The notes: generated from the letters alone by a model not told the origin. A DNA stretch of 64,000 nt from Pelomonas sp. Root1444 (GCF_001426885.1 NZ_LMFP01000028.1:73667-137666); one strand, 5' to 3'; shown: positions 44,328 through 53,531, counted from the first letter of the stretch. Made by a program: numbers and translations.

Positions 44328-45986
44328 TCAGAAGGAATAGCGCAGCGAGGCGGCAACAAAGTCACGGTCGCGCAGCGCCTGCTTCCACGTGAAGGCGTTG
44401 GTGGCGGCGTCGTTGAAATTGGCGCCGTCACCGAAGAAGTGCGTGAAACCGAGGCTGAAGCGCAGGCTGTCGCGCCAGCTGCCGTTGATGCCGATCGTGA
44501 AGTCGCCGCCGCCATCGGCCACCCACATGTTCGGATTGGTCATGGCCAAGGGCCTCGAGCCCTTCGGGGCCCAACCCAACCCGATGGGCACACCCAGATC
44601 GATGCCCGGCAGCACGCCGCGGTACATGGGTTCCAGCACGAGGCGCAACGCCGTGCCGTCGCGCGTGCCGTTCGGGTCGAGCGCGGCGGCGTTCTTCGTC
44701 ACCTTGAGCACACGGTTCCATGCGACTTCGGCCACCAGCGTCGCCTCGCGCCACAGCGGCGTCTTCGGCAGCGTGGCGAGCGTCGACAGGTTGACATGCG
44801 CGGTGCGGCCGACGGCATACCCCGGGTTGTCCGTGTTGTTCGTCGCCGGCACCGGCGTGAAGCTGCTGGTGTCGGCTCCCTGGGTGCTCGCCAGGTCCTG
44901 GTTGTGGCGAAGCGATGCCTCGACGGCCACGTTGAAGTCGCCGAAGGTGCGGCTGGCGCTCGCGCCAAGTGCCGTGATGCCCTGGTGGTAGGCGAGGTAG
45001 TAGGCCCCCGGCACGGCGGTTGGCACCGGCACGGCAGGCGGGGTCAGCAACACGATGCGCGGCACGAGCTGCGCGGTCTTGTTATGAAAGCGGATGGCGT
45101 AGAAGCCGAAGTCGGTTTCCTCGCCGCGCAGGCGCAGCTGCAGGCCACCTTGGCCCGAGTTCCTGGGGCGCTGATCGGCCTCACGGGGCGCGGCGGATGC
45201 CGGGCCGGTGAGGATGCGCTCAGCACCTTCGATCGCCAAGTCGGCACTCGAAAAGTAGCTGCCGACCGCCGGCACGCGGTTGGCGGCCCATGAGGTCTGG
45301 ACATACGCGCCCAGGCTGACGCGATCATTGACCTGTAGCTGCGCCGAGACCATCGGCACCGGCCGGATCGCCTCCTTGAACTGCGTGCCCGGCACCGAAA
45401 CCAGCTTTACCGCATCGACCGGCATCTGACCGCCCGCGATGCCGTTGGCACCGAAGAACAGGCTCTCGCCCCACAGCAGCGAGTGGCGGCCGGCCCGCAC
45501 GCTGGCGTTCATGTCACCGATTTCGAAGCGGCCGAACACGAAGACATCGAGCACCTCGGCCTTGCGCCCATGCAGCTTGCGGGTGGCGTCGGTGAACTCG
45601 TTGGCCGGCACCGAGACTTGGTTCGGGAACGCCCCGCCGGGGAATCCGGGGTTGTCGTTGGCGGTGTTGTAGGCGCTGTCGTACCAGGCGGCGGCACTGA
45701 GGCGTGCACCCCATTGCTTGCGCCACACCACGTCGGTCTCGGTGAGCCAGTCGAGCCGCTTGGAGATCAGCCCTTTGTCAAAGTTGCGATCGCCGTCGTC
45801 GTTGTTCGGATTCGTCAGCAGCACAGGGTCGGCGTGCTTGAGTCGTGCGGCGGCGCTGAGCTTCACGGTGTTGTCCCAACGCAGCGCGACGTCGGGATTT
45901 CCGACGTCGATTTCGCCGGCATGCGCCTGCGGCGCGCCAAGCAACACGGCGCACGCGGCGGCAACCGTTGTGGTCCTCTTCTTCAT
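44328..45986 (-). CDS. DUF1302 outer-membrane beta-barrel protein
   Basis: ATG 45986, preceded by GGAGACA, gives 552 aa with a signal peptide (AAACAVLLGAPQAHAGEIDV). The start WDNTVKLSAAARLKHADPVL, the many aromatic-flanked amphipathic strands and the final residues VAASLRYSF (C-terminal Phe) indicate an outer-membrane barrel. It is the first gene of the ten-gene cluster A operon and probably the entry or exit pore for the hydrophobic substrate. Confidence 0.9.
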   Translation of the reverse strand: MKKRTTTVAAACAVLLGAPQAHAGEIDVGNPDVALRWDNTVKLSAAARLKHADPVLLTNPNNDDGDRNFDKGLISKRLDWLTETDVVWRKQWGARLSAAAWYDSAYNTANDNPGFPGGAFPNQVSVPANEFTDATRKLHGRKAEVLDVFVFGRFEIGDMNASVRAGRHSLLWGESLFFGANGIAGGQMPVDAVKLVSVPGTQFKEAIRPVPMVSAQLQVNDRVSLGAYVQTSWAANRVPAVGSYFSSADLAIEGAERILTGPASAAPREADQRPRNSGQGGLQLRLRGEETDFGFYAIRFHNKTAQLVPRIVLLTPPAVPVPTAVPGAYYLAYHQGITALGASASRTFGDFNVAVEASLRHNQDLASTQGADTSSFTPVPATNNTDNPGYAVGRTAHVNLSTLATLPKTPLWREATLVAEVAWNRVLKVTKNAAALDPNGTRDGTALRLVLEPMYRGVLPGIDLGVPIGLGWAPKGSRPLAMTNPNMWVADGGGDFTIGINGSWRDSLRFSLGFTHFFGDGANFNDAATNAFTWKQALRDRDFVAASLRYSF

Positions 45987-46028
45987 TGGGCTGTCTCCAT
46001 GCGATCTTGTTTCGACGGTGCTGAGGAA

Positions 46029-46044
46029 AATCGACGAATCGATT
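46029..46044. promoter_or_regulatory. Inverted repeat in the DUF1302/GntR divergent region
   Basis: AATCGA-CGAA-TCGATT is a perfect 6-base inverted repeat in the 176-base region between the DUF1302 gene (minus) and the GntR gene (plus). It is a candidate operator for the adjacent FadR-type regulator, controlling cluster A and itself. It is short, so certainty is modest. Confidence 0.35.
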
Positions 46045-46162
46045 GCGGCGCATGCTAGGTATCGGATCGTCGACAAACCACGGTGGAATCGACTGGTCCA
46101 AATGAACGATGTGCGCGGCGGGCAGATCCGGCCAAATCGCGGCCTTGCTTGTCGATCACCCC

Positions 46163-46846
46163 ATGGAACTTCAGCCGATTGCCGCGTCTGCGCGCAGCCT
46201 CACTTCAATCGCCTTCGAGCGGCTTCGGTCCGACATCCTCGGCGGCGAGTTGCTGCCCCGTGAACGGCTGCCCATCCAGGCGCTGAGCGAGCGCTATCAG
46301 GTCGGCGCCACAGCGATCCGCGAGGCGCTGTCGCGTCTGGTGCCCGAAGGGCTGGTCGCCTGTGCAGACCAGCGTGGCTTCAGCGTGACATCGGTCTCTC
46401 GAGCCGACTTGCTCGACCTGACCGAAACCCGCGTGCGCATCGAGCAGATGGCCCTGCAGCTGGCCATCGAACACGGCGACATCGAGTGGGAGTCGCGCCT
46501 GCTGAGCGCCTTCCACAGGCTGTCGCGCGCACCGGCACCGACCTCGCCCGAACTGGCCACCCAATGGTCGACGGTACACCGTGCCTTCCACGAGACGCTC
46601 GTCGGTGGATGCTCGTCGCCGTGGACCCTGCGGCTGTGCACGCTGCTGTATGACAAGTCGGAGCGCTACCGCAACCTCGCCAAGCAGACGACACGCGAAC
46701 GCGGGCGCGACGTGGCCGCCGAGCACCAAAGCCTGATGGACGCTGCGATGTCGCGCAACGCGGGCCTCGCATGCCAACTGCTCCGTGCCCACTTCAACGA
46801 GACGACCGAGATCATTCTGGCCGGAGGCCTCGTCGGGGACGAGTAG
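46163..46846 (+). CDS. GntR-family (FadR/FCD) regulator
   Basis: ATG 46163 (MELQPIAASARSLTSIAFER) gives 227 aa; an ATG at 46109 is possible. The winged HTH is at residues ~15-80 (LPIQALSERYQVGATAIREA, LVACADQRGFSVTSVS), and the helical FCD ligand-binding domain follows, with the metal-site pattern TRVRIEQMA ... HRAFHETLV ... EHQSLMDAAMSRN. It is divergent from cluster A and is the most likely regulator of it. Confidence 0.88.
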   Translation: MELQPIAASARSLTSIAFERLRSDILGGELLPRERLPIQALSERYQVGATAIREALSRLVPEGLVACADQRGFSVTSVSRADLLDLTETRVRIEQMALQLAIEHGDIEWESRLLSAFHRLSRAPAPTSPELATQWSTVHRAFHETLVGGCSSPWTLRLCTLLYDKSERYRNLAKQTTRERGRDVAAEHQSLMDAAMSRNAGLACQLLRAHFNETTEIILAGGLVGDE

Positions 46847-46877
46847 CCCGCGCCGTCCTGCACCCATGGAGACAACA

Positions 46878-48068
46878 ATGCGAACGACAACGAAGAGCGG
46901 CATCGGCCGGCTCGTGCTGATGACCAGCCACTGCGCCGGCATGGTGGACATGGTGGCGCTGCCGCTTTGGGTGGGGACCTTGGTCGCCACCTATTTGCTC
47001 GACCCTCAGCAGGCAGGCGGCCTGGTGACGCTGTTCCTGCTCGGTGCCGTCATGGCGAGCTTGCTTTTGGCGCCGCGGTTCAATCGGATCGACGGGCGCC
47101 TGGCCGCCACGGTCGGATTCGCCGTTGCTTCGGCGTGCTTCTTTGCATCGGCAACATTGCGACGCTTCGAGCTGCTCGCGTTGCTGCATGCGGTCGGTGG
47201 GGTCGCCGCCGGCGCCGGGCTGTCTTTCACGCACGGCACCATCGGTCGCAGCGCGAATCCACATCGCCTGTTCGGCATGGCCGGCATGGCACTCGGCGTC
47301 TTCGCGGTGCTGCTGCTCGGCGCCGCGCCCCAGCTGATGGTGCGCTTCGGTGGGGCGGCGCTCTTCTACGCATTGGGGGTGGCGATGGCGATTGCAGCGC
47401 TGCTTGCGGCCTGGCGCTTCCCGGTGGCCGATGCCGAGACGCAGGCGTCACGATCGTTTCGTGAATCGGGAGCGAAGCTGCCGTCGCGCGTGTGGTTCGG
47501 CATTGCCGGCATCGGGGCCATGGCACTCGTGCAGGCGATGGTGTATAGCTTCCTTGAGCGCATGGGCTCGGACCGAGGATTCGGCACCGCCACGCTGACT
47601 GCGCTGCTGGTCGCCATCGGCTTTGTGAACATGTTTCCAAGTGGCCTGGCAGCTTTCTTGGAGCGTCGACTCAATGCAACGATCGTGCTCTGCGCCGGGC
47701 CCGCGATTCAGGGCGTTCTGGCGCTCATGATCGCCCTCAGCCACGCAGTGGCGCCGTTCGCCGTCGCTGCTTCGGTGTTCGTAGCAGTGATGTTGTTCAC
47801 CCACACTTTCGCCTTTGGCACGCTTGCCCGGATGGACGTCACGGGCCGAGTGGTTGCCGCCACGCCAGCGATGGTGATGATCGGCTCGGCCATCGGCCCG
47901 GTGCTTGGTGGCACGTTGGCGAAGCTGTCAGGCTACGAGGCGCTTGGTCTTGCAGGCGCCGCGTTCGACGTCCTGGCCCTGGTCTGTTTCTGGTGCCTGA
48001 CGCGCGTGCCGCGCTCTGGTGACCTGGAACTTGCCCCTAACGAGACTCCCGGTGTGAGCAGTTCCTAG
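46878..48068 (+). CDS. MFS-like membrane protein
   Basis: ATG 46878 is chosen because GGAGACA lies 4 bases upstream; the protein has 396 aa and about 12 TM helices (e.g. GGLVTLFLLGAVMASLLLAP, ALFYALGVAMAIAALLAAW, ASVFVAVMLFTHTFAFG). The basic loop RFNRIDGRLAA resembles the MFS motif A position. It is 31 bases downstream of the GntR gene and probably co-transcribed. It may take up or export an aromatic acid. Confidence 0.75.
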   Translation: MRTTTKSGIGRLVLMTSHCAGMVDMVALPLWVGTLVATYLLDPQQAGGLVTLFLLGAVMASLLLAPRFNRIDGRLAATVGFAVASACFFASATLRRFELLALLHAVGGVAAGAGLSFTHGTIGRSANPHRLFGMAGMALGVFAVLLLGAAPQLMVRFGGAALFYALGVAMAIAALLAAWRFPVADAETQASRSFRESGAKLPSRVWFGIAGIGAMALVQAMVYSFLERMGSDRGFGTATLTALLVAIGFVNMFPSGLAAFLERRLNATIVLCAGPAIQGVLALMIALSHAVAPFAVAASVFVAVMLFTHTFAFGTLARMDVTGRVVAATPAMVMIGSAIGPVLGGTLAKLSGYEALGLAGAAFDVLALVCFWCLTRVPRSGDLELAPNETPGVSSS

Positions 48069-48081
48069 ACATCGGCGAACC

Positions 48082-48942
48082 TCACACGTCGTTGCGCAGC
48101 TCTTTCTGGCAGACGTTCCTCAGCGTACCGACATTCCCAATCTCGACTTCCACGACATCGCCATTGCTCAACCAGCTCGGGGGTTGACGCTTTGCACCGA
48201 CGCCACCTGGCGTGCCCGAAACAATGACGTCACCAGGATACAGCGTCATGAAGGTCGAGCAGTACTCGATCAATTTGGGGATGAAAAAAAGCATCTGCGA
48301 AGTTGTGGCAGCCTGTCTTACTTCGCCATTCACTCGGGTCTCCAGCGTCAGCACCCGATCATCCGGCAATTCATCCAGCGTGATTAGCGCCGGCCCAAAG
48401 GCGCCCGTTCTCGGAAAATTCTTGCCCGGCCCGAACTGATGTGTGTGGTATTGCCAGTCGCGCACCGTTCCTTCGTTGAAACAAGACACGCCGGCCACAT
48501 GGTTCCACGCATGCGATTCCGGAATGCGCCGCCCCTCTTTGCCGATGATGACTGCGAGTTCGCCCTCATAGTCGAACTGGTCTGACTCCTGCGGGATCAG
48601 CAGAGCAGCGCCGTGCGCCTGCAAGGACTCGGCCACGCGCATGAATATCGTTGGGTGGTCGACCTTCGGCCTCTTGGTCTCGACACGATGGTCTTCGTAG
48701 TTGAGGCCCACGCAAAGTATGTTTCGCGGATTGGGTATCACGGGCTCCAACCGAACATCCGCCAGTGCAAAGTCAGGCGCCTCGTCGCAGTATTTCGCCG
48801 CCTGCTCGAGCAAGTCGTTGGCCAACAGAGTTTTCAGGTCCTGTGCACGGACGCCCAGGCGGCGCGGCAAGTCGATGACTCCGTCCCTCACCCAAAGACC
48901 GCATGAGGCAATCCCGTTGCGGGAATACGAAATGAGTTTCAT
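48082..48942 (-). CDS. Fumarylacetoacetate hydrolase family protein
   Basis: The 286-aa protein has the FAH motifs FDYEGELAVIIGKEGRR (metal-binding ExE), GVSCFNEGTVRDWQ (with Asn where most family members have Asp) and LYPGDVIVSGTPGGVG. It is the last gene of cluster B, 41 bases after the extradiol dioxygenase gene, so it likely hydrolyses that enzyme's product. The Asp-to-Asn change at a usual metal-ligand position (FNEGTVRDWQ against xNDxTxRDWQ) is notable and may alter metal binding. Confidence 0.87.
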   Translation of the reverse strand: MKLISYSRNGIASCGLWVRDGVIDLPRRLGVRAQDLKTLLANDLLEQAAKYCDEAPDFALADVRLEPVIPNPRNILCVGLNYEDHRVETKRPKVDHPTIFMRVAESLQAHGAALLIPQESDQFDYEGELAVIIGKEGRRIPESHAWNHVAGVSCFNEGTVRDWQYHTHQFGPGKNFPRTGAFGPALITLDELPDDRVLTLETRVNGEVRQAATTSQMLFFIPKLIEYCSTFMTLYPGDVIVSGTPGGVGAKRQPPSWLSNGDVVEVEIGNVGTLRNVCQKELRNDV

Positions 48943-48983
48943 ATTTCTAAGTTCCTTAACTCTTGATCAATGGCCGCAATGAC

Positions 48984-49811
48984 TTAACTTCGCATGATGG
49001 CTGAACCCCAGAGATTGAGGGTGCGGGGTTCATGGCACCAACGTCCGGCCTCGCGGTTTTCCGGGCACTTTTCAAGGTCGCAGGAAATCTCTGCCAGATT
49101 GCCATCAGGGTCGCGCACCATGAAAAACGTATCGTTCCCAGGACCATGGCGACCAATACCCCAAGCCAGCTCATGGCGCGCCTTGCTCATGTGGTCCGCC
49201 CAATCTCGTAGGCTGTTCCAGTCCAAGGTTTCGCAAGAGAAATGATCAAAACAGGTAGCGGGCGCCCGAAACACAGCCAGAGCGTGGTGCTCAACATCGG
49301 TTCTGAGAAATACCGCGCTCACATCCCCTTTGTCGTCATAAACCCAATCCGACGGAACAAATCCCAGCTTCTGGATGTAGAAGTTCGCCAAGTCCGCGGG
49401 CTGGGCAGACCGAACGGCGTAATGCTGCAGCCGTGCGGGAAGTCGCTGGCACACATCGAGAGGATGGGGCCTAACTCCGCAACGAAATCGCAAAAGGCAG
49501 CCAGTGGGGTCCGTCAGTACAACGCAATCACCCCGCTTATCGCTGCTCCGCACGAATTCGACGCCTCGGCGTACCAGATCCGCCGTGAATCGAATGAAGT
49601 CATCCGCTCCGACAAACTGCCAGTGCGCCTCCAGCAATTGGTTCGGCCGCCCTGCTTTCAACCAGATCGACCTTTGGCTGGCCTCGCAGCGGTGCACATT
49701 GCCGACACGACTGATCTCGTAGCCAAAAGCGTCCCTGTAAAAGGCGGACATGCACTCTGCCTGACCGGTGGCCAGAACGAGACGTTCCAGCGTGGCGCCT
49801 ATCGTCAACAT
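48984..49811 (-). CDS. Two-domain extradiol dioxygenase (VOC)
   Basis: The 275-aa protein has two VOC modules. The second carries the Fe(II) triad: His in RLQHYAVRS, His in CFDHFSCE and Glu in GNLAEISCD. The N-terminal module lacks such residues, as in catechol 2,3-dioxygenases. It should cleave the ring of a dihydroxylated aromatic formed by the flavin monooxygenase encoded upstream in the same operon. Confidence 0.85.
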   Translation of the reverse strand: MLTIGATLERLVLATGQAECMSAFYRDAFGYEISRVGNVHRCEASQRSIWLKAGRPNQLLEAHWQFVGADDFIRFTADLVRRGVEFVRSSDKRGDCVVLTDPTGCLLRFRCGVRPHPLDVCQRLPARLQHYAVRSAQPADLANFYIQKLGFVPSDWVYDDKGDVSAVFLRTDVEHHALAVFRAPATCFDHFSCETLDWNSLRDWADHMSKARHELAWGIGRHGPGNDTFFMVRDPDGNLAEISCDLEKCPENREAGRWCHEPRTLNLWGSAIMRS

Positions 49812-49830
49812 CTATGGGCCCCTGAAGCAG

Positions 49831-50628
49831 TCAGATTCCGCCGTCGATCACCAGATTGACGCCGGTGATGAAGTCGGCACTGGGACTCGCCAGGAAAGTC
49901 GCTGCCGCAGCGATATCCATGGGGCGACCTACGCGCGGCACGCTCTGACGGAAGATGTCGACGGCGATCTGCCGCTCATGGGCTTGCCACCCTCCGTCCA
50001 TCTTCAGTTCCGCGGCAATGCTGACCAGCTCGTTGTCGGATCCAGGCGTGTGGATGATCCCGGCGCTGATCGCATTGGCCGTCACGCCGGTGCCTGCGAG
50101 GCTGCGCGAGAGGCTGCGCGACAAGTTGATCTCGGCAGCCTTGGCCGCCTGGTAGTCGGGGAAATGGGGCGGCTGATGCAAGGCCACCGCACTGGCGATC
50201 TGGATCACGCGGCCCCAGCTGCGCTCGGTCATCGCCGGCACCAGCCTGCGAATCAACGTGGCGGTGCCCACAACGTTCTGCTTGTAGGTCTCGATCCAGG
50301 TGTGCTCGTCGGTATGGAACCAACCGTCGCGCGTCCAGGGTCCGTGACGTCCCCCGGCGTTGTTGACGAGGATGTCCACGCCGCCCAGGTCCAGCACCTG
50401 TTGGGCCACGGCGTCGGCTTGGCCGGGCAACTTCAGGTCGCCCAGCACTTCGTCGGCCTTGCCGCCCTGCGCGCGGATGGCGGCGGCCGTGCGAGCGGTG
50501 CGCACGGCATCCCGGCCGTGCACGATGACATGGGCGCCAGCGCTGGCCAACGACATCGCGATGCATTCGCCAATGCCCGAGCTGCTACCGGTGACTAGGG
50601 CGCGACGTTGAGAAAGATCGAGGTTCAT
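49831..50628 (-). CDS. Short-chain dehydrogenase/reductase
   Basis: ATG 50628 gives 265 aa, the classical SDR length. The cofactor motif is TGSSSGIGE, the structural motif NNAG, and the catalytic residues are Ser in IASAVAL and YQAAK (YxxxK). HGRD at the end of beta-2 suggests NADP preference. It probably oxidises or reduces a pathway alcohol or ketone; the substrate is unknown. The 19-base gap to the VOC gene places it in the same operon. Confidence 0.9.
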   Translation of the reverse strand: MNLDLSQRRALVTGSSSGIGECIAMSLASAGAHVIVHGRDAVRTARTAAAIRAQGGKADEVLGDLKLPGQADAVAQQVLDLGGVDILVNNAGGRHGPWTRDGWFHTDEHTWIETYKQNVVGTATLIRRLVPAMTERSWGRVIQIASAVALHQPPHFPDYQAAKAAEINLSRSLSRSLAGTGVTANAISAGIIHTPGSDNELVSIAAELKMDGGWQAHERQIAVDIFRQSVPRVGRPMDIAAAATFLASPSADFITGVNLVIDGGI

Positions 50629-50662
50629 GAAGGTAATGAAGCAAGAAGCCGAAGGGACAGGC

Positions 50663-51970
50663 TCAGGCCGCGATCGCGGCGGCCTTCTGGTGGGCTTTGT
50701 CGACGCCGGGAACGGCCGCCATGCCGGACGAGAAGGGAGGCAGGCCCATGAGCTGCCGGCCGCTGATCTCGGCCGCCGGGTCCAGACGCGTCGAACCGTG
50801 GGTGAGCGCGACGCGCACGTCGCGGGCAAAGCGCTGGATCGGATTCTTCAGGCTCACCGTCGCAGAGCCGACCGCGATCTGGATCATGTCGATCGCCGCG
50901 CCACAGACGTTGCCGGCATGCACGAGGTCCATCATGATCTCGGCCTCCTCGGCCGCGCCGAACGCTTCGCCCGCGGCGGCCTTGCGATCGATGTAGTCGG
51001 CGCGCGAAAAGATCAGCGCCTGCGCCGCATTGATCATGGCGCGGGTCTTGCCGGCGACGACCTGCACGGACGGCGTTGCAGCCACGGTGTCGTAGGGCAG
51101 GTTGAACGGCTTTCGGTTGCGGGATTGCTCGACGAAGCAATCGAACGCGCCTTGCGCCATGCCCAACGTGATGGCCATCGTGTCCATCGCGACGATGAGC
51201 ATCAGCCCGCGCCCGTCGACCAGGGCATAGCCCGGGCCTTTGAATCGCTTGTGCAAACCATCCAGGCGCTTCGGGAATTCGGCCAGAGCCGCCACCCGGT
51301 GCTCGGGCACGAACACCTCGTCAACCGTCCGAATGCTGTTGCTCGACGAGCCGCTCAGCCCCATCACCTGCCAGTCGTCGACGATCTCGTACTGGCCCTT
51401 CTCCAGCAACACCATCAGCCGCTCGACCTGGCCGTCCGCCGACTCGACCTCGGCCCCGACGACGAGGAAGGCCGCATGCTTGCTGCCGCTGCCGAACCCC
51501 CACTGATTGCCCTTGGCAACGACGTAGCCGCCTTCGACGCGCCAGGCTCGCTGGATCTTGTCGGAGAACAGCGACGCACTGGCCACCACCGGGCCGGGCC
51601 ACTCGAGGGCGCGCCCGTAGACCTCGGCCACCGCCTGGTCCGGGAACGTCAGCATCACGCGGGCGAAGCCACTGGCGATCATCGTGGTCCAGCCGGCCGA
51701 GCCATCGCCGCGCGCAACAGTGCTGACGATCTCCGCCAGGTCGCGGGCGCCAAGCGCCTCGCCTCCGAACTCTTGAGGCACGGAGATGCGAAAAAGACCG
51801 GTCGCGTGCAATGCCTGCAACGTCTCGGGCGGCAGGCAGCCCAGTCGCTCACCCTCCAGGGCGTTCTTGCGGATCAACGGCACCAACTCGGCCACGGCAT
51901 CGCGGATGCGCCGTCCTGCCGGGGTGCTGTAAGGAGACTCGTGAATGGAGGTTTGAGAAGCTGTGGACAT
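50663..51970 (-). CDS. Group D flavin-dependent monooxygenase (acyl-CoA dehydrogenase fold)
   Basis: ATG 51970 gives 435 aa. The protein has the acyl-CoA dehydrogenase fold (LFRISVPQEFGGEALGARD, GDGSAGWTTMIASG, VMGLSGSSSNSIRTVDEVFV) but in the version of oxygenase components such as HsaA and DszC: it lacks the catalytic Glu of dehydrogenases and has a HpaB/HsaA-like C-terminal part with R-x-x-R-D (IQRFARDVRVALTHG). It would use reduced flavin from the adjacent FMN reductase to hydroxylate a phenolic ring. Confidence 0.85.
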   Translation of the reverse strand: MSTASQTSIHESPYSTPAGRRIRDAVAELVPLIRKNALEGERLGCLPPETLQALHATGLFRISVPQEFGGEALGARDLAEIVSTVARGDGSAGWTTMIASGFARVMLTFPDQAVAEVYGRALEWPGPVVASASLFSDKIQRAWRVEGGYVVAKGNQWGFGSGSKHAAFLVVGAEVESADGQVERLMVLLEKGQYEIVDDWQVMGLSGSSSNSIRTVDEVFVPEHRVAALAEFPKRLDGLHKRFKGPGYALVDGRGLMLIVAMDTMAITLGMAQGAFDCFVEQSRNRKPFNLPYDTVAATPSVQVVAGKTRAMINAAQALIFSRADYIDRKAAAGEAFGAAEEAEIMMDLVHAGNVCGAAIDMIQIAVGSATVSLKNPIQRFARDVRVALTHGSTRLDPAAEISGRQLMGLPPFSSGMAAVPGVDKAHQKAAAIAA

Positions 51971-52019
51971 TGATGTTCCTGAAGTTGAGGAGCGTGACGC
52001 TGTAGAACGAGGGGGCCCG

Positions 52020-52832
52020 TCACCACGCCAGCGCGACGCCCAGCGGCAAGATTTCCCGGATCTCGTCGATCTGACGGATGTGCCCATCGACCACCTTGAA
52101 GGCGGCCATCATGTAAAAGGAGCCGTTGTCCGGCCGGGGGCTGTTGGGCACCGGATGAAAGTCCACCGTGACCAGGCTGATGGCCACGCCACGACCCACG
52201 TCGAGCACCGGATAGCTTCGTCCCCGCGCCAGCGGTCGCGCGCCACGCGTGGCGTTCACGCAGCTGGCCACGGTGTGCACGGCTGCATCCGGCGACAGCA
52301 GCGTTGAAAGGTTGTTGGTGATCTTCTTGCCGTTGTCGTAGCGGTCGCAGCGGTAGTCGAAGCGCGCCATCGAACCATCGCTCTCCTGCAGCGCGCTCCA
52401 ATAACTGTCGGCGGCGCGCTGTAGGCCAGCGCGATCCACACTCCGCGCCGGCGGCACCGGTGCGTCATACAGCACGTCAGGGCGCAGCAGTTGGTCCACG
52501 TCGGCGAAGTGGCCCTTCGGATCGGAGCCCACCACGGCCTCGGCTTCGCACACCTGGCCGTCTCCACAACCCAGGCGCAGGGCAAACGGGCGCCGCTGGC
52601 CCTCGATCACCACCACGCCCAGGCAGCACCACTGTCGCTGCACCGCATCGGCAAAGGCCTGAAGGCCCAGGAACGCCTGGGCACCCCGCCAAAGCCCCGC
52701 ACCCACGGGCACCTCTTTGAGGTTCTCGGTGGCACGATGGTGGCGCGCCAATGGGACCGACTCGGGATCTCCCTGGCGCAAGGCCTGAAGGTACTGCTCA
52801 CCCAGCCGGTGCAATGCCGGTTCGTCCATCAT
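52020..52832 (-). CDS. SnoaL/NTF2-like protein, 270 aa
   Basis: It starts at ATG 52832 after GGAGACA (a second ATG follows immediately). The sequence MMDEPALHRLGEQYLQALRQ and the C-terminal half VTVDFHPVPNSPRPDN ... MMAAFKVVDGHIRQIDEIRE fit one or two cone-shaped NTF2-like domains. Such proteins act as small isomerases, dehydratases or binding proteins. It lies between the FMN reductase and monooxygenase genes in the operon. The specific role is unknown. Confidence 0.6.
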   Translation of the reverse strand: MMDEPALHRLGEQYLQALRQGDPESVPLARHHRATENLKEVPVGAGLWRGAQAFLGLQAFADAVQRQWCCLGVVVIEGQRRPFALRLGCGDGQVCEAEAVVGSDPKGHFADVDQLLRPDVLYDAPVPPARSVDRAGLQRAADSYWSALQESDGSMARFDYRCDRYDNGKKITNNLSTLLSPDAAVHTVASCVNATRGARPLARGRSYPVLDVGRGVAISLVTVDFHPVPNSPRPDNGSFYMMAAFKVVDGHIRQIDEIREILPLGVALAW

Positions 52833-52913
52833 CCTGTCTCCTAACGTGGTGTTGTGTCGGCGCCGCCTGCGTGCCCAACGCTTATGGAGCCATGCTAGGA
52901 AACAGGCGCCGAC

Positions 52914-53516
52914 TTAACTAGACGTCGCTTTGGCAGCAATGCCGAGGCTGTCGAGCACCTGTTGACCGAGAAGAGTCAGCTGGCGCTGAATCGATTCGCT
53001 CAGGCAGCGTCCTTCGGCATCGAATACAGGTTCGCCGCCGGTGTGGATCGGCACGCCGAACGGTGTGTTCCAACCTCGCAGCGCATGCACCACGTCTCTC
53101 AGCGCTCCGAGCGTGCCCACGCAGCCCTGCCAACCACCACCCGTCGTCAACGAGCCAACCGCGCGGCCGCTGAAATAGGCGCGCTCGTCGTCGCGCAGGT
53201 CTTCCGCGTAGTCCAGTGCGTTCTTCACCACGCCGGAGATGGAGCCGTGGTAGACCGGTGAGCCGATATACAGGCCATCGGCACGGCGTAGTTGCTCCAC
53301 CAGGTAGCGTGCTGCCCCGGTCCGCTTGTCGGCGCCATAGGTGTAGAACGGCAGGTCCAAGGCTTGGCCGGTGATCAAACAGGTGTCGCAGCCGGCATCG
53401 GCCGCCTGGTCCAGCAGAAGCTGCAAGGCCTTCTGCGTTGACGATGAGCCGTGCAGGCTTCCGCCCAGGGCAACGACCAGAGGCCGCCGCCCTGCTCTTT
53501 CGAACAGGGGAATCAT
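52914..53516 (-). CDS. NAD(P)H-dependent FMN reductase (flavodoxin-like)
   Basis: The 200-aa protein has the family motifs LGGSLHGSSSTQKAL (phosphate-binding loop) and GSPVYHGSISGVVKNALDY (flavin-binding) in the usual positions. It would supply reduced FMN to the group D monooxygenase two genes downstream. Both are encoded in cluster B, which supports a two-component hydroxylase. Confidence 0.88.
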   Translation of the reverse strand: MIPLFERAGRRPLVVALGGSLHGSSSTQKALQLLLDQAADAGCDTCLITGQALDLPFYTYGADKRTGAARYLVEQLRRADGLYIGSPVYHGSISGVVKNALDYAEDLRDDERAYFSGRAVGSLTTGGGWQGCVGTLGALRDVVHALRGWNTPFGVPIHTGGEPVFDAEGRCLSESIQRQLTLLGQQVLDSLGIAAKATSS

Positions 53517-53531
53517 GAGAACCTCAGTACG

